A stretch of 64,000 bases of DNA. Source: Leifsonia sp. EB41. Its GTDB lineage: Bacteria > Actinomycetota > Actinomycetes > Actinomycetales > Microbacteriaceae. Positions 17,912 through 27,241 of the stretch are shown here, piece after piece. A program made the translations under genes and the position numbers. Under the pieces are notes generated by a model. It ran no database searches. It saw nothing but the letters and a program-made list of their open reading frames with translations, and was not told the DNA's origin. Location of the stretch: assembly GCF_041262565.1 (NCBI RefSeq), contig NZ_JBGCCJ010000001.1, forward strand, positions 620,001-684,000, written 5' to 3'. Numbering within the stretch: the first letter of the stretch is position 1; the number at the start of each line of letters is the position of its first letter.

Positions 17912-18856
17912 TCAGCGGTCGGTGCGCGGGTTCTCGTCGTCGCCGCGGCGGTCGTCGCCGTGGCGACGGAACGCCAGGAAGTTCTCCAGCTCGGCCGCGA
18001 TCTCGTCGGCGCTGGGCAGCTCGCCGTCGCGGTCGGTCAGCGGCGAACGGAGCTGGGTGTCCTCCATGTACGTGTCGTGCCGCTCCTCCAAGGTGCCGAC
18101 CAGCTTGCCGAGCTCGGCGTTGCCGGCGACCTGCTCGTCGATGTTCGCGACGAACTCGCGGTCCTCCTCGCGCAGCCGGTCGGTCGGGAAGATGAGGCCG
18201 GTCGCCGCGCTGATGCTCTCCAGCCCGGCGATAGCCGCGGCCGGGTACTCGGTGTCGGCGAGGTAGTGCGGGATGAGCAGGACGAACCCGGCGATCGGGT
18301 ACGAGAGCTGCTGCAGCCGGAACTCGAGCAAGTGGAGGGCGTTGCCCGGCACCTGGGTCTGCGGCTTCCAGATCGACATCGCCTCGATGAGGTCGCGGCG
18401 ATTGCCGCTGACCGTCACGCCGATCGGCCGGGTGTGCGGCACCGGCATCGGGATGGAGTGCACCCAGGTGACGCTCTTGACCGCGTAGCGCTCGATCAGC
18501 CCGAGCACGGCCTCCGTGAACGCCTCCCAGCGGAAGTCGGGCTCGAACCCGGACAGGAGGAGGAACGGCTGGCGCAGCTCGTCGTAGACCAGGTGCAGCT
18601 TCAGCGTGGACGGCTGGTAGTCGGCCAGGTGGTCCTGGTCGAAGTAGATGATCGGCCGGCGGGCGCGGTAGTCGAGCAGGATGTCGGCGTCGAAGGTCGC
18701 CACGACCTCGCTGTCGAGCGTGCCGAGGAGGTAGGTGCCGAGCTGGCTGACGCCGGAGCCGGCGTCGGCGAAGCCGGTGAGGCCCGCGATCAGGGGCAGG
18801 CCCTCCGGCACCACCAGTGCCGGATTCAGCTCGTACAGTTCGCCCGGGTCTCGCAT
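17912..18856 (-). CDS. PAC2 family protein
   Basis: 314 aa, PAC2 (proteasome assembly chaperone 2-like) fold, homologue of mycobacterial Rv2714, which also lies downstream of sigA. Conserved stretches are ELNPALVVPEGLPLIAGLTG at the N-terminus, QLGTYLLGTLDSEVVATFD, and PHYLADTEYPAAAIAGLESI near residue 210. It lacks obvious catalytic residues; the cellular role in actinobacteria is not established. ATG 18856 is preceded at six bases by TAGAGT, a -10 element, so the message is probably leaderless. The gene is divergent from pepA (118 bp between starts). Confidence 0.88.
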   Translation of the reverse strand: MRDPGELYELNPALVVPEGLPLIAGLTGFADAGSGVSQLGTYLLGTLDSEVVATFDADILLDYRARRPIIYFDQDHLADYQPSTLKLHLVYDELRQPFLLLSGFEPDFRWEAFTEAVLGLIERYAVKSVTWVHSIPMPVPHTRPIGVTVSGNRRDLIEAMSIWKPQTQVPGNALHLLEFRLQQLSYPIAGFVLLIPHYLADTEYPAAAIAGLESISAATGLIFPTDRLREEDREFVANIDEQVAGNAELGKLVGTLEERHDTYMEDTQLRSPLTDRDGELPSADEIAAELENFLAFRRHGDDRRGDDENPRTDR

Positions 18857-18962
18857 ACATCAACTCTAGGCCGCGTGCCCCGCCCGGTCGCCGCGCACAG
18901 TGCCGCTCGCAGCACGCCCACAGCGAACATACGGCCTCCGCCGTCGCGCGGCGCTCAGCGGT

Positions 18963-18974
18963 TAGGGTCGAGAT
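18963..18974 (+). promoter_or_regulatory. leaderless -10 element of pepA
   Basis: TAGGGT at 18963-18968 ends six bases before the pepA ATG and there is no ribosome binding site, so transcription should begin at the A of the start codon. It represents the many leaderless promoters of the window. Confidence 0.6.
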
Positions 18975-20456
18975 ATGACGCCTCCCGCCCTCAGCCTCAC
19001 TTCCGCTCCCTCCTCCTCCGCCGATGTCCTGGTCATCGCCGCGCGCTCCGGCGCCGACGGCGTCACCGTGCTGTCGGCGGCGGCCCCGGACGGGCTCGGC
19101 GTATCGCTCGCGGCGGTCGGCTTCGGCGGGGGCAAGGACGAGCTGGTCCGGCTTCCCGGCGTGGACGGCGGGCCCGCCCTCGCGGTGGTCGGCCTCCCCG
19201 AGCCGGTGGACGAGGACGCGCTGCGCTACGCGGCTGGCACGGCGATCCGCCAGCTCGCCGGTGTCGGGCACGTCGCGCTCGACCTCCCGACCGACGACGA
19301 CGCGCAGCTCGGCGCCGTCCTCGAAGGTGCGGCGCTCGGCGCCTACTCCTTCACGGAGTACCGGTCCGTGAGCCGCGCGGGCGTCAAGACGCCCGTCGAG
19401 ACCATCGAGGTCGTCGGCGAGTCGGCGGGGGGCGATGCTCTCGTCGCGCGCGCGGCCGCCGTGTCCGGCGCCGCCGCCCTGGTCAAGGACCTGGTCAACA
19501 CTCCCCCGATCGACCTCTACCCCGCCTCGTTCACCTCGCGCGTCGAGGAGGCCGTCGAAGGCCTGCCCGTCACCGTGGAGGTCTGGGACGAGCGCCGCCT
19601 GGAGGCCGAGGGCTTCGGCGGCATCCTCGGCGTCGGCCAGGGGTCTGTGCGGCCGCCCCGGCTGGTGAAGGTCGACTACGCGCCGGCCGCCGCGGAGAAG
19701 CACCTCGCGCTGGTCGGCAAGGGCATCACCTTCGACTCCGGCGGCCTGTCGCTCAAGCCGCCGTCGGGAATGGTGGGCATGAAGTACGACATGACCGGTG
19801 CGGCCACTGTGCTCGCCGTTGCGCTCGCTGCCGCCCGCCTGGCACTGCCCGTCCGCGTCACCGCGTGGCTGTGCCTGGCCGAGAACATGCCTTCCGGCTC
19901 GGCCATCCGCCCGAACGACGTGCTGCGGATGCGCGGCGGCCGCACCGTCGAGGTGCTGAACACCGACGCCGAGGGCCGGCTCGTGCTCGCGGACGGCCTG
20001 GTCGCCGCCGGCGAGGAGCACCCCGACGCGATCGTGGACGTCGCCACTCTGACCGGCGCCGCGATGGTCGCGCTCGGCACCCGCTACGCCGCGGTCATGG
20101 GCTCGGACGACCTGGTCGGCGACGTCCTCGCCGCTGCGAAGGCCTCCGGCGAGCTGCTCTGGCCCATGCCGCTCGCGAGCGAGCTGCGCGCCACGATCAA
20201 CTCCGACGTCGCCGACATCGCCAACGCCAACCCCGGCGTGACCGCGGGCGGCATGCTGCTGGCCGGCGTCTTCCTCCAGGAGTTCATCGGACGCACCGGC
20301 GACGAGGACGACGCGCCGCGCATCCCGTGGGCCCACCTCGACATCGCCGGGCCGGCCAAGGGTCCGTCGGCTCCGTACGGCTTCACCGGCAAGGGCCCGT
20401 CCGCCGTCAGCGTACGTGCGCTCATCCGTTTGGCCGAGGACTTTTCCCAGAGGTAG
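18975..20456 (+). CDS. pepA: leucyl aminopeptidase (M17 family)
   Basis: Cytosolic dinuclear-zinc aminopeptidase removing N-terminal residues, 493 aa. The catalytic C-terminal domain has the M17 metal and active-site motifs KGITFDSGGLSLKP, KYDMTGAATVLA and the signature NTDAEGRLVLADGL. The N-terminal domain (residues 1-165) is the variable M17 macro-like domain. In Mycobacterium the orthologue (Rv2213) also lies just before the dihydrolipoyl acyltransferase gene. Start ATG 18975 is leaderless. A second M17 enzyme in this window is fused to DhaM at 60429-62693; this one is the ordinary stand-alone form. Confidence 0.93.
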   Translation: MTPPALSLTSAPSSSADVLVIAARSGADGVTVLSAAAPDGLGVSLAAVGFGGGKDELVRLPGVDGGPALAVVGLPEPVDEDALRYAAGTAIRQLAGVGHVALDLPTDDDAQLGAVLEGAALGAYSFTEYRSVSRAGVKTPVETIEVVGESAGGDALVARAAAVSGAAALVKDLVNTPPIDLYPASFTSRVEEAVEGLPVTVEVWDERRLEAEGFGGILGVGQGSVRPPRLVKVDYAPAAAEKHLALVGKGITFDSGGLSLKPPSGMVGMKYDMTGAATVLAVALAAARLALPVRVTAWLCLAENMPSGSAIRPNDVLRMRGGRTVEVLNTDAEGRLVLADGLVAAGEEHPDAIVDVATLTGAAMVALGTRYAAVMGSDDLVGDVLAAAKASGELLWPMPLASELRATINSDVADIANANPGVTAGGMLLAGVFLQEFIGRTGDEDDAPRIPWAHLDIAGPAKGPSAPYGFTGKGPSAVSVRALIRLAEDFSQR

Positions 20457-20467
20457 TAGGGTCGTAT

Positions 20468-20522
20468 GGGCAGGAAAATCCTGCCAATGCAACGCCTGCC
20501 TCGAGTCATCCCTCGGGGCAGG
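20468..20522 (+). promoter_or_regulatory. two alternative hairpins in the lpdA leader
   Basis: Four short elements occur in a row: GGCAGG (20469-20474), CCTGCC (20480-20485), CCTGCC (20495-20500) and GGCAGG (20517-20522). Elements 1-2 and 3-4 form neighbouring hairpins (the second extends to about 11 pairs, CCTGCCTCGAG with CTCGGGGCAGG), but 1 can also pair with 3 and 2 with 4. The region lies between the pepA stop and lpdA, so it could simply terminate pepA transcription or act as a switch in the lpdA leader. Confidence 0.45.
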
Positions 20523-20559
20523 ATCGTGTCACGAATCCTGATGCGCGAGGAGTAGCTGG

Positions 20560-21933
20560 GTGTCTGAGCAGAACTTTGACATTGTGGTGCTCGGCGGTGG
20601 GAGTGGAGGCTACGCAGCAGCGCTGCGTGCGGCCGAGCTCGGTTTCACCGTCGGCATGATCGAGAAGGACAAGGTCGGCGGCACCTGCCTGCACCGCGGC
20701 TGTATCCCGACCAAGGCGCTGCTGCACGCGGCCGAGGTCGCGGACTACTCGCGGGAGTCGGCGAAGTACGGCATCGTCACCGAGCTCAAGGGCATCGACA
20801 TCAACGGTGTCACCGAGTACCGCCAGAGCATCATCGCCAAGAAGTACAAGGGCCTCCAGGGCCTGGTGAAGGCTCGCGGCATCACGGTCATCGAGGGCGA
20901 GGGCAAGCTGACCTCCCCGACGACGGTGCAGGTCGGCGACGACACCATCACCGGCAAGAACGTCATCCTCGCCACCGGCTCCTACTCGCGCAGCCTCCCC
21001 GGCCTCGAGATCGGCGGCCGCGTGATCACCAGCGAGCAGGCCCTCGAGCTCGACTTCGTCCCCAAGAAGGTCGCGGTCCTCGGCGGCGGCGTCATCGGCG
21101 TCGAGTTCGCCAGCGTCTGGAAGTCCTTCGGCGCAGAGGTCACCATCATCGAGGCCCTCCCGCACCTGGTCCCCAACGAGGACGAGACCATCAGCAAGTC
21201 GCTGGAGCGCGCGTTCCGCCGCCGCGGCATCGACTACCGCCTCGGCGTCCGGTTCTCCGGCGTCACCCAGAACGAGGACGGCGTCGTCGTCTCGCTCGAA
21301 GACGGCAGCACGGTCGACGCCGAGCTCCTGCTCGTCGCGGTCGGCCGCGGCCCGCTCACGGCCGGCATGGGCTACGACGAGGTCGGCGTCACGCTCGACC
21401 GCGGCTTCGTCATCACCGACGAGCGCCTGCAGACCAACGTCCCCGGCGTCTACGCCGTCGGCGACATCGTCCCCGGCCTGCAGCTCGCGCACCGCGGCTT
21501 CCAGCAGGGCATCTTCGTGGCCGAGGAGATCGCGGGCCTCAACCCGATCGTCGTCCCCGACGTCAACATCCCGAAGGTCACCTACTGCGACCCCGAGGTC
21601 GCCTCGATCGGCCTCAGCGAGGCCAAAGCGGCTGAGCAGTACGGCGCCGACGCGATCTCGAGCTACGACTACAGCCTGGCCGGCAACGGCAAGAGCGAGA
21701 TCATCGGCACGAGCGGCACCGTCAAGGTCGTCCGCGTCAAGGACGGCCCTGTCGTCGGCGTGCACATGATCGGCGCGCGCGTCGGCGAGCTCATCGGCGA
21801 GGCGCAGCTCGCGGTGAACTGGGAGGCGTACCCGGAGGACATCGCCCCGTTCGTCCACGCGCACCCGACGCAGAACGAGTCGCTCGGCGAGGCCTTCCTG
21901 TACCTCGCGGGCAAGCCGCTGCACACCCTCTAA
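20560..21933 (+). CDS. lpdA: dihydrolipoyl dehydrogenase (E3)
   Basis: Flavoprotein reoxidising dihydrolipoamide for the 2-oxoacid dehydrogenase complexes and passing electrons to NAD+; 457 aa. It has the FAD-binding GGGSGGYAAALRAAELG, the redox disulphide GGTCLHRGCIPTKA, the NAD-binding GGGVIGVEFASVWKSFG, VYAVGDIVPGLQLAH, and the C-terminal catalytic HAHPTQNESLGEAF. GTG start 20560 follows GAGGAG. sucB begins 65 bp after the stop, preceded by its own GAAGGAG site, so the two form an E3-E2 unit. The leader contains a possible alternative-hairpin structure. Confidence 0.95.
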   Translation: MSEQNFDIVVLGGGSGGYAAALRAAELGFTVGMIEKDKVGGTCLHRGCIPTKALLHAAEVADYSRESAKYGIVTELKGIDINGVTEYRQSIIAKKYKGLQGLVKARGITVIEGEGKLTSPTTVQVGDDTITGKNVILATGSYSRSLPGLEIGGRVITSEQALELDFVPKKVAVLGGGVIGVEFASVWKSFGAEVTIIEALPHLVPNEDETISKSLERAFRRRGIDYRLGVRFSGVTQNEDGVVVSLEDGSTVDAELLLVAVGRGPLTAGMGYDEVGVTLDRGFVITDERLQTNVPGVYAVGDIVPGLQLAHRGFQQGIFVAEEIAGLNPIVVPDVNIPKVTYCDPEVASIGLSEAKAAEQYGADAISSYDYSLAGNGKSEIIGTSGTVKVVRVKDGPVVGVHMIGARVGELIGEAQLAVNWEAYPEDIAPFVHAHPTQNESLGEAFLYLAGKPLHTL

Positions 21934-21998
21934 GGCGTCCGCCGCGCGAGCGGCTGCAATAAGCTACTGAACGATCAGGTTTTGAAGGAGAGAAGCTC

Positions 21999-23492
21999 AT
22001 GAGCGAATCCGTCAGCCTCCCGGCACTCGGCGAGAGTGTCACGGAAGGCACGGTCACCCGCTGGCTGAAGAACGTTGGCGACCGTGTCGAGGTGGACGAG
22101 CCCTTGCTCGAAGTCTCGACCGACAAGGTCGACACCGAGATCCCCTCGCCCGTCGCGGGCGTCATCGAGGCGATCCTGGTGCAGGAGGACGAGACGGTCG
22201 AGGTGGGCACTGCGCTCGTGACGATCGGCGACGGCTCCGGTGCGGGCGAGGCTCCGGCCGCCGCGCCGGAGGCGGAGGCTGCGCCGGCTGAGGCTGCGCC
22301 CGCCGAGGCTGCGCCCGCTCCGGCCGCTGCGCCCGCTCCGGCTGCAGAGGCTGCGCCGGCCGCCCCGGCTCAGGAGGCTCCGGCCCCCGCCGCCGAGGCC
22401 GCTCCTGCCGCTCCCGTTCAGGAGGCTCCTGCCCCCGCTCCCGCCCCCGCGCAGGAGGCACCGGCCGCTGCTCCGGCGCCGGCTGCTGCTCCGGCCCCGG
22501 CTGCTGCTCCGGCCCCCGCCGCTGCTCCGGCTCCCGCCGCTGCTCCGGCCCCCGCGGCCGAGGCTCCGGCAACGTCGGGCGGCGCGCACGCCGGCACCTC
22601 GGGCTATGTGACCCCGATCGTCCGCAAGCTCGCCAACGAGCACGGCGTCGACCTGGCGAACGTGACCGGAACCGGCGTCGGCGGACGCATCCGCAAGGAG
22701 GACATCCTCGCGGCTGCCGCTCCGGCTTCTGTCGCCGCGGCTCCGGCCGCCGCCGCTCCCGTGGTCGAGGTCTCCCCGCTCCGCGGCACCACGCAGCAGA
22801 TGTCGCGCCTCCGCAAGGTCGTCGCCGAGCGCGCCGTCATCTCGATGCAGTCGACCGCGCAGCTCACCACGGTGGTCGAGGTCGACGTGACCAAGGTCGC
22901 CGCCCTGCGCGACAAGGTGAAGGGCGACTTCCTCGCCAAGACCGGCACGAAGCTCTCCTTCCTGCCGTTCTTCGCCCTCGCGGCCGCCGAGGCGCTGAAG
23001 GCCTACCCGGTCATCAACGCCACGGTCGACGGCGACAGCATCGTCTACCCGGACCACGAGAACATCTCGATCGCCGTGGACACCGAGCGCGGCCTGCTCA
23101 CGCCGGTCATCCGCAACGCGTCCGACCTCGACATCGCCGGCCTCGCCGGTGAGATCGCGGACCTCGCCCAGCGCACGCGCGACAACCACCTCAAGCCGGA
23201 CGAGCTCGCCGGCGGCACGTTCACGCTGACCAACACCGGTTCGCGCGGCGCGCTGTTCGACACTCCGCTCGTGTTCCTCCCGCAGGTCGCGATCCTGGGC
23301 ACGGGCATCGTCACCAAGAAGCCGGTCGTGATCACGGCCGACGGCTCGGACTCGATCGCCATCCGGTCCACGGTGTACCTCGCCCTGTCGTACGACCACC
23401 GGATCGTCGACGGCGCCGACGCGGCCCGCTTCCTCGTCGCGGTGAAGAACCGCCTCGAGGGCGGTGCCTTCGAGGGCAGCCTCGGCATCTGA
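21999..23492 (+). CDS. sucB: 2-oxoglutarate dehydrogenase E2, dihydrolipoamide succinyltransferase (or shared E2)
   Basis: Core acyltransferase of a 2-oxoacid dehydrogenase complex, 497 aa. One lipoyl domain (residues 1-77, lipoyl Lys in STDKVDTE) is followed by an exceptionally Ala/Pro-rich linker of about 110 residues built from short repeats, a peripheral-subunit-binding domain ([20 protein letters not shown]) and the catalytic domain ending with [15 protein letters not shown] (active-site His/Asp). In actinobacteria this E2 may serve both pyruvate and 2-oxoglutarate dehydrogenases, so the substrate label is tentative. Gene order lpd-E2-lipB-lipA places the enzyme with the genes that lipoylate it. 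A strong hairpin terminator follows. Confidence 0.92.
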   Translation: MSESVSLPALGESVTEGTVTRWLKNVGDRVEVDEPLLEVSTDKVDTEIPSPVAGVIEAILVQEDETVEVGTALVTIGDGSGAGEAPAAAPEAEAAPAEAAPAEAAPAPAAAPAPAAEAAPAAPAQEAPAPAAEAAPAAPVQEAPAPAPAPAQEAPAAAPAPAAAPAPAAAPAPAAAPAPAAAPAPAAEAPATSGGAHAGTSGYVTPIVRKLANEHGVDLANVTGTGVGGRIRKEDILAAAAPASVAAAPAAAAPVVEVSPLRGTTQQMSRLRKVVAERAVISMQSTAQLTTVVEVDVTKVAALRDKVKGDFLAKTGTKLSFLPFFALAAAEALKAYPVINATVDGDSIVYPDHENISIAVDTERGLLTPVIRNASDLDIAGLAGEIADLAQRTRDNHLKPDELAGGTFTLTNTGSRGALFDTPLVFLPQVAILGTGIVTKKPVVITADGSDSIAIRSTVYLALSYDHRIVDGADAARFLVAVKNRLEGGAFEGSLGI

Positions 23493-23504
23493 ACCGCCTG
23501 ACGG

Positions 23505-23534
23505 ACGGCCCGGCTCCCTGCGGAGCCGGGCCGT
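23505..23534 (+). terminator. sucB terminator
   Basis: Perfect 13-bp stem (ACGGCCCGGCTCC and its complement) with a four-base loop CTGC, starting 12 bases after the sucB stop and followed by TCCGCGTTT. Rho-independent-like, though the U-tract is weak as usual in high-GC actinobacteria. Confidence 0.75.
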
Positions 23535-23593
23535 TCCGCGTTTCCGGGGTCCCCGCGAGCGAAGCGGCCAGCCGCCGAGCGTGCGAGCGGGCA

Positions 23594-24610
23594 TCACCCC
23601 GGAACGTCGTGTCCGGGAATCATCAGCAGCACCGCGACGCCCACCAGCGGTAAGCACGCGACCGCGACCACCTTCGGGCGTGCGGCGATCCATCCCCGTG
23701 CCACCGCCAGCCCGCGAGCGATGGGCCGGTCGCCCAGTACGTCGAGTGCCCGCTCCAGGATGCCGAGAACGTCGCGACCGCCTCTCTCCCCCGGGCGTTC
23801 GCGCGGATCGGCGACAAGCGCCCCGGCCGCGTCCGGATCGCCGCGCGCCCGTGACTCCGACCCACCGGGAGCGCCGCTCCCCACCGCACGCACGACCGTC
23901 GCGTCGGCAGCCCGCAGGACTCCCGCGGCGACATCCTCCCAGCTCCGGTGCCGCCGGTCGGTGGCCGCCGCGAGTACGGCGTCCCCCAGGGTGACGGCAC
24001 CGCACAGCACGCCGGCCAGCTCCGCGAAGGCGGCGACGTCCTCCGCCATCGTCTGCTGGTCGAGCTCCCGCAGCCGGTCGATCGCCGTCAGCACCGGGCA
24101 GCCGTCGTCGCGCAGGCCGATGTCCGCCGGCCTGAGCCGCACCCCACCGCGCCCGGCCCCGTGCAGACCGGAGAGGCCGCGCGCCACCGCGGCCAGCACC
24201 GTGACGGCCTCGCCCGCTGTCAACCCGCGATCGGCGGCGAGCACGTCCTCCAGCGTCCCGCCCGCCGGGTGCTCCCGCAGCCGGACGAGCACCCCGCCTC
24301 GGCGTCCCCGCCGCTCGTGCGGCGGCGGCAGCGACCGCGGCAGGTGCGACGACGCGACACGGTCCCACGGCTGCCCACCGACGGCGGCGACCGTCAGCAC
24401 CGCCTGACCTCGAAGCTCGCCTCCTTCGACGATGAGCGACACCCCGCCGCTCGCGTCCCCCGGCCGCCGCCCGAGCACCGTCCACCCTTCCGCGTCCACG
24501 ATCGCCGCCGCGCATCTCCCCATGTCCACCGGTCTCCGTCTCGTCACCATGCCCCCAGTACACGCCACCAGTAGCACCCCCGAGTCCGCCGCCCGCACAT
24601 CCGTGGACAA
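23594..24610 (-). CDS. degenerate protein-kinase-like protein with C-terminal membrane anchor
   Basis: 338 aa, no catalytic function recognised. The middle (about residues 95-200) resembles the large lobe of bacterial Ser/Thr kinases: [20 protein letters not shown], then [20 protein letters not shown] where an HRD loop would be, and [11 protein letters not shown] in place of DFG. The HRD Asp, the DFG Asp and a glycine-rich loop are absent, so this would be a pseudokinase. A single hydrophobic segment ([18 protein letters not shown]) lies next to the C-terminus, leaving most of the protein in the cytoplasm. The start is TTG 24610 behind GGAGGGGGAG. It sits between sucB and lipB on the opposite strand; no link to lipoate metabolism can be shown. 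Confidence 0.65.
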   Translation of the reverse strand: MSTDVRAADSGVLLVACTGGMVTRRRPVDMGRCAAAIVDAEGWTVLGRRPGDASGGVSLIVEGGELRGQAVLTVAAVGGQPWDRVASSHLPRSLPPPHERRGRRGGVLVRLREHPAGGTLEDVLAADRGLTAGEAVTVLAAVARGLSGLHGAGRGGVRLRPADIGLRDDGCPVLTAIDRLRELDQQTMAEDVAAFAELAGVLCGAVTLGDAVLAAATDRRHRSWEDVAAGVLRAADATVVRAVGSGAPGGSESRARGDPDAAGALVADPRERPGERGGRDVLGILERALDVLGDRPIARGLAVARGWIAARPKVVAVACLPLVGVAVLLMIPGHDVPG

Positions 24611-24686
24611 CCCGCTCCCCCTCCGAACCTGTGCAGGAATTCAGCCGCTGCGGCCCACGGTGGACATTTTCTGTACTCAGTCCATT

Positions 24687-24698
24687 TAGGATGCCTCT
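24687..24698 (+). promoter_or_regulatory. leaderless promoter of lipB
   Basis: The -10 hexamer TAGGAT (24687-24692) is six bases before the lipB ATG. Upstream, TGGAC and GTCCA (24661-24665 and 24680-24684) form a short interrupted palindrome overlapping the expected -35 region, a possible operator. Confidence 0.5.
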
Positions 24699-25412
24699 AT
24701 GACGATCTTCGATGTCTCCGGACTCGGCGGGCCGCACGTCCCGTACGACGACGGCCTCCGCCAGCAGCGCAGCACCCACGCCGACGTGGTCGCGGGGCGC
24801 GCGCCCGACACCGTCTTCCTGCTCGAGCACGCCCCGGTCTTCACCGCGGGCAAGCGCACCTCCCCCGACGAGCGCCCCACCGACGGCACCCCCGTGATCG
24901 ACGTCGATCGCGGCGGGAAGATCACCTGGCACGGGCCGGGCCAGCTCGTCGGCTACCCGATCCTCCGGCTGGCCGAGCCGATCGACGTCGTGGGCTACGT
25001 CCGCTGGCTGGAGGGCGTCCTCATCGAGGTCCTCGTCGGGCTCGGCGTCCCGGGCGAGCGCGTGGAGGGCCGCTCCGGCGTGTGGCTGCCGGGGCACGGC
25101 ACCACGGACGACGGGGGGCCGTCCGACGAGAAGATCGCCGCCATCGGCATCCGCGTCGCCGAGGGGGTCACGATGCACGGCTTCGCGCTCAACTGCTCCA
25201 ACAGCCTCGACCCCTACGAGAAGATCGTCGCGTGCGGCATCCGCGACGCCGGCGTGACCACGATCTCCCGCGTCCTCGGCCGAACCGTCACTCCGCAGGA
25301 CGTCGCTCCCCTCGTCCAGGCCGCCCTCGACCGCGCGCTGGCCGACGCATCCTCCAGCCCGGTCGCGGCCGCCGGCCGGACCACCACGACCGCGACGGAG
25401 GTCGCCGCATGA
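24699..25412 (+). CDS. lipB: octanoyl-[ACP]:protein N-octanoyltransferase
   Basis: Transfers octanoate from acyl carrier protein to the lipoyl domains (for example that of SucB), the first step of lipoate assembly; 237 aa. Diagnostic segments: [14 protein letters not shown], the octanoyl-binding [20 protein letters not shown], the catalytic lysine in [11 protein letters not shown] and the catalytic cysteine in [17 protein letters not shown]. The C-terminal 25 residues, rich in Ala/Thr, are not conserved. Leaderless start at ATG 24699; its stop overlaps the lipA start (ATGA), so the two lipoylation enzymes are coupled. Confidence 0.95.
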   Translation: MTIFDVSGLGGPHVPYDDGLRQQRSTHADVVAGRAPDTVFLLEHAPVFTAGKRTSPDERPTDGTPVIDVDRGGKITWHGPGQLVGYPILRLAEPIDVVGYVRWLEGVLIEVLVGLGVPGERVEGRSGVWLPGHGTTDDGGPSDEKIAAIGIRVAEGVTMHGFALNCSNSLDPYEKIVACGIRDAGVTTISRVLGRTVTPQDVAPLVQAALDRALADASSSPVAAAGRTTTTATEVAA

Positions 25413-26398
25413 GCGCAGAACCGCAGGGCCGCCGCATGCTCCGCCTGGAGGTGCGCAACGCCCAGACGCCGATCGAGCGCAAGCCCGCCTGGATCAAGAC
25501 CAAGGCGAAGATGGGGCCCGAGTACCGCCAGCTCCAGAACCTCGTGAAGTCCGAGGAGCTGCACACCGTCTGCCAGGAGGCCGGCTGTCCGAACATCTAC
25601 GAGTGCTGGGAGGACCGCGAGGCGACGTTCCTGATCGGCGGCTCGCAGTGCACCCGGCGCTGCGACTTCTGCCAGATCGACACCGGCAAGCCGGCCGACT
25701 TCGACCGGGACGAGCCCCGCCGCGTCGGCGAGTCGGTCGCGAAGATGGGCCTGCGCTACTCGACCGTGACCGGCGTGGCCCGCGACGACCTCCCGGACGA
25801 GGGCTCCTGGCTGTATGCGGAGACGATCCGCGAGATCCACCGCCAGAGCCCCGGCACCGGCGTGGAGATCCTGGTCCCGGACTTCTCCGGCAACCCGGAG
25901 TACCTGGGCGAGGTGTTCTCGGCAGAGCCGGAGGTGTTCGCGCACAATGTGGAGACCGTGCCGCGCATCTTCAAGCGGATCCGGCCGGCGTTCCGCTACG
26001 AGCGCTCGCTCGACGTCATCACGCAGGGCCGGCACGCCGGGCTGATCACCAAGTCCAACCTCATCCTCGGGATGGGCGAGGAGCGCGAGGAGATCAGCCA
26101 GGCCCTCCGCGACCTCCACGACGCGGGCACCGACATCATCACGATCACGCAGTACCTGCGGCCGAGCCCGCGCCACCTCCCGGTCGCCCGCTGGGTGCAC
26201 CCGGACGAGTTCGTCGAGCTCAAGCAGGAGGCGGAGGAGATCGGCTTCCTCGGCGTGCTGTCCGGCCCGCTGGTGCGCTCGTCGTACCGCGCCGGCCGGC
26301 TCTGGGCGCAGTCGATGGCGGCCAAGGGACGCGAGGTCCCGGCCGAGCTGCAGCACCTCGCCGACGCGTCGGCGGGCTTCGCGCAGGCCGTCTCCTGA
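25409..26398 (+). CDS. lipA: lipoyl synthase
   Basis: Radical SAM enzyme inserting two sulphurs into the protein-bound octanoyl group, 329 aa. Both clusters are visible: the auxiliary-cluster motif [13 protein letters not shown], the SAM-cluster motif [10 protein letters not shown], and the C-terminal RSSYRA whose serine ligates the auxiliary cluster. ATG 25409 overlaps the lipB stop by four bases; a longer frame upstream only mirrors lipB. The gene is followed by a strong hairpin and then DUF4191, the same order as mycobacterial Rv2217-Rv2219. Confidence 0.96.
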   Translation: MSAEPQGRRMLRLEVRNAQTPIERKPAWIKTKAKMGPEYRQLQNLVKSEELHTVCQEAGCPNIYECWEDREATFLIGGSQCTRRCDFCQIDTGKPADFDRDEPRRVGESVAKMGLRYSTVTGVARDDLPDEGSWLYAETIREIHRQSPGTGVEILVPDFSGNPEYLGEVFSAEPEVFAHNVETVPRIFKRIRPAFRYERSLDVITQGRHAGLITKSNLILGMGEEREEISQALRDLHDAGTDIITITQYLRPSPRHLPVARWVHPDEFVELKQEAEEIGFLGVLSGPLVRSSYRAGRLWAQSMAAKGREVPAELQHLADASAGFAQAVS

Positions 26399-26412
26399 CG
26401 ATGATCCCGACG

Positions 26413-26459
26413 CCGATCCCGGAGGCCGCGCGAACGTCTGAGCGCGGCCTCCGGATCGG
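26413..26459 (+). terminator. lipA terminator
   Basis: Stem of about 18 pairs: an inner 11-bp stem (GGAGGCCGCGC with GCGCGGCCTCC) around a ten-base loop and an outer CCGATCC/GGATCGG with one bulged base. It lies 15 bases after the lipA stop and ends about 45 bp before the -10 of the next gene. Confidence 0.72.
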
Positions 26460-26518
26460 CGCTACGCCTGCCGTGAACAGGTCAGCCGGGGGCCGGGCGA
26501 GCCGGTATCCTTATAGCT

Positions 26519-27217
26519 ATGGCACGTAAGGACAAGTCCACCAAGGAGCCCGGTCGGCTGAAGCAGATGTGGCAGGTCTTGCAGATGACCCGCCGCTACG
26601 ACGACCGCGCGCTGCTCTACATCGTGGGCGGAATCGTGCTGCCGATCCTCGCGGGCGTCGCGATGGCGGTGTTCCTGTCGGGCGGCAACGTCTTCACGAT
26701 GGTCCTGTGGATCGTCGCTGGCGTCCTCGCCGGCGTGCTGCTCGGCCTGATCATCCTCGGCCGCCGTGCCGAGCGCGCCGCCTACTCGCAGATCGAGGGC
26801 CAGCCCGGCGCCGTGGGCGCCGTCCTGCGCAGCTCGCTCAAGCGCAGCTGGCGCGGCTCGGAGATGCCGATCGCCGTCAACGGCAAGACGCAGGACGCGG
26901 TCTACCGTGCCACCGGCCGCGGCGGCGTCGTGCTCATCAGTGAGGGCCCGAAGACCCGCACGCAGCGGATGGTCGACGAGGAGCGCCGCAAGATCAACCG
27001 CGTGCTGCCGAACGTGCCCGTCTCTGTCATCTCGGTGGGTCCGGACGCCGACTCCGTTGCGCTGCACAAGGTCCCGCGCACCCTGTCCAAGATCAAGCCG
27101 ACGCTCACCAAGGCCGAGGTCATCGCGATCAGCAACCGCCTGGCGTCGCTGGAGAACGCGATGCCGATCCCGAAGGGCGTCGACCCGATGAAGGTCCGGG
27201 CTCAGCGCGCCCGCTGA
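26519..27217 (+). CDS. DUF4191 domain-containing membrane protein
   Basis: 232 aa, unknown function, homologue of mycobacterial Rv2219, always next to lipA. Two transmembrane helices (about residues 40-60 and 63-83) follow a basic N-terminus; the remaining 150 residues are cytoplasmic, with a conserved core around VLISEGPKTRTQRMVDEERR and a basic C-terminal end. Start ATG 26519 is preceded by TATCCT (26506-26511), consistent with leaderless transcription. It ends 24 bases before a long palindrome that separates it from the convergent LtrA gene. Confidence 0.87.
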   Translation: MARKDKSTKEPGRLKQMWQVLQMTRRYDDRALLYIVGGIVLPILAGVAMAVFLSGGNVFTMVLWIVAGVLAGVLLGLIILGRRAERAAYSQIEGQPGAVGAVLRSSLKRSWRGSEMPIAVNGKTQDAVYRATGRGGVVLISEGPKTRTQRMVDEERRKINRVLPNVPVSVISVGPDADSVALHKVPRTLSKIKPTLTKAEVIAISNRLASLENAMPIPKGVDPMKVRAQRAR

Positions 27218-27241
27218 CGCGTCTCTTCCACTCTGAGGTGC

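Noticed and set aside
22240-22575. Tandem DNA repeat or CRISPR-like array
   Set aside because: The repeats are codons for the Ala/Pro linker of the E2 protein, which remains in frame throughout.
24661-24684. Lipoate-responsive operator before lipB
   Set aside because: TGGAC/GTCCA is too short to tell from chance, and no regulator is nearby; it is mentioned only as a possible site within the promoter entry.
21975-25178. Open frame of 1067 codons on the minus strand
   Set aside because: It is antisense to sucB, lipB and others, low in complexity (His/Arg/Asp-rich), with no recognisable domain. Such frames are common opposite genes in high-GC DNA because the third-position bias leaves few stops.
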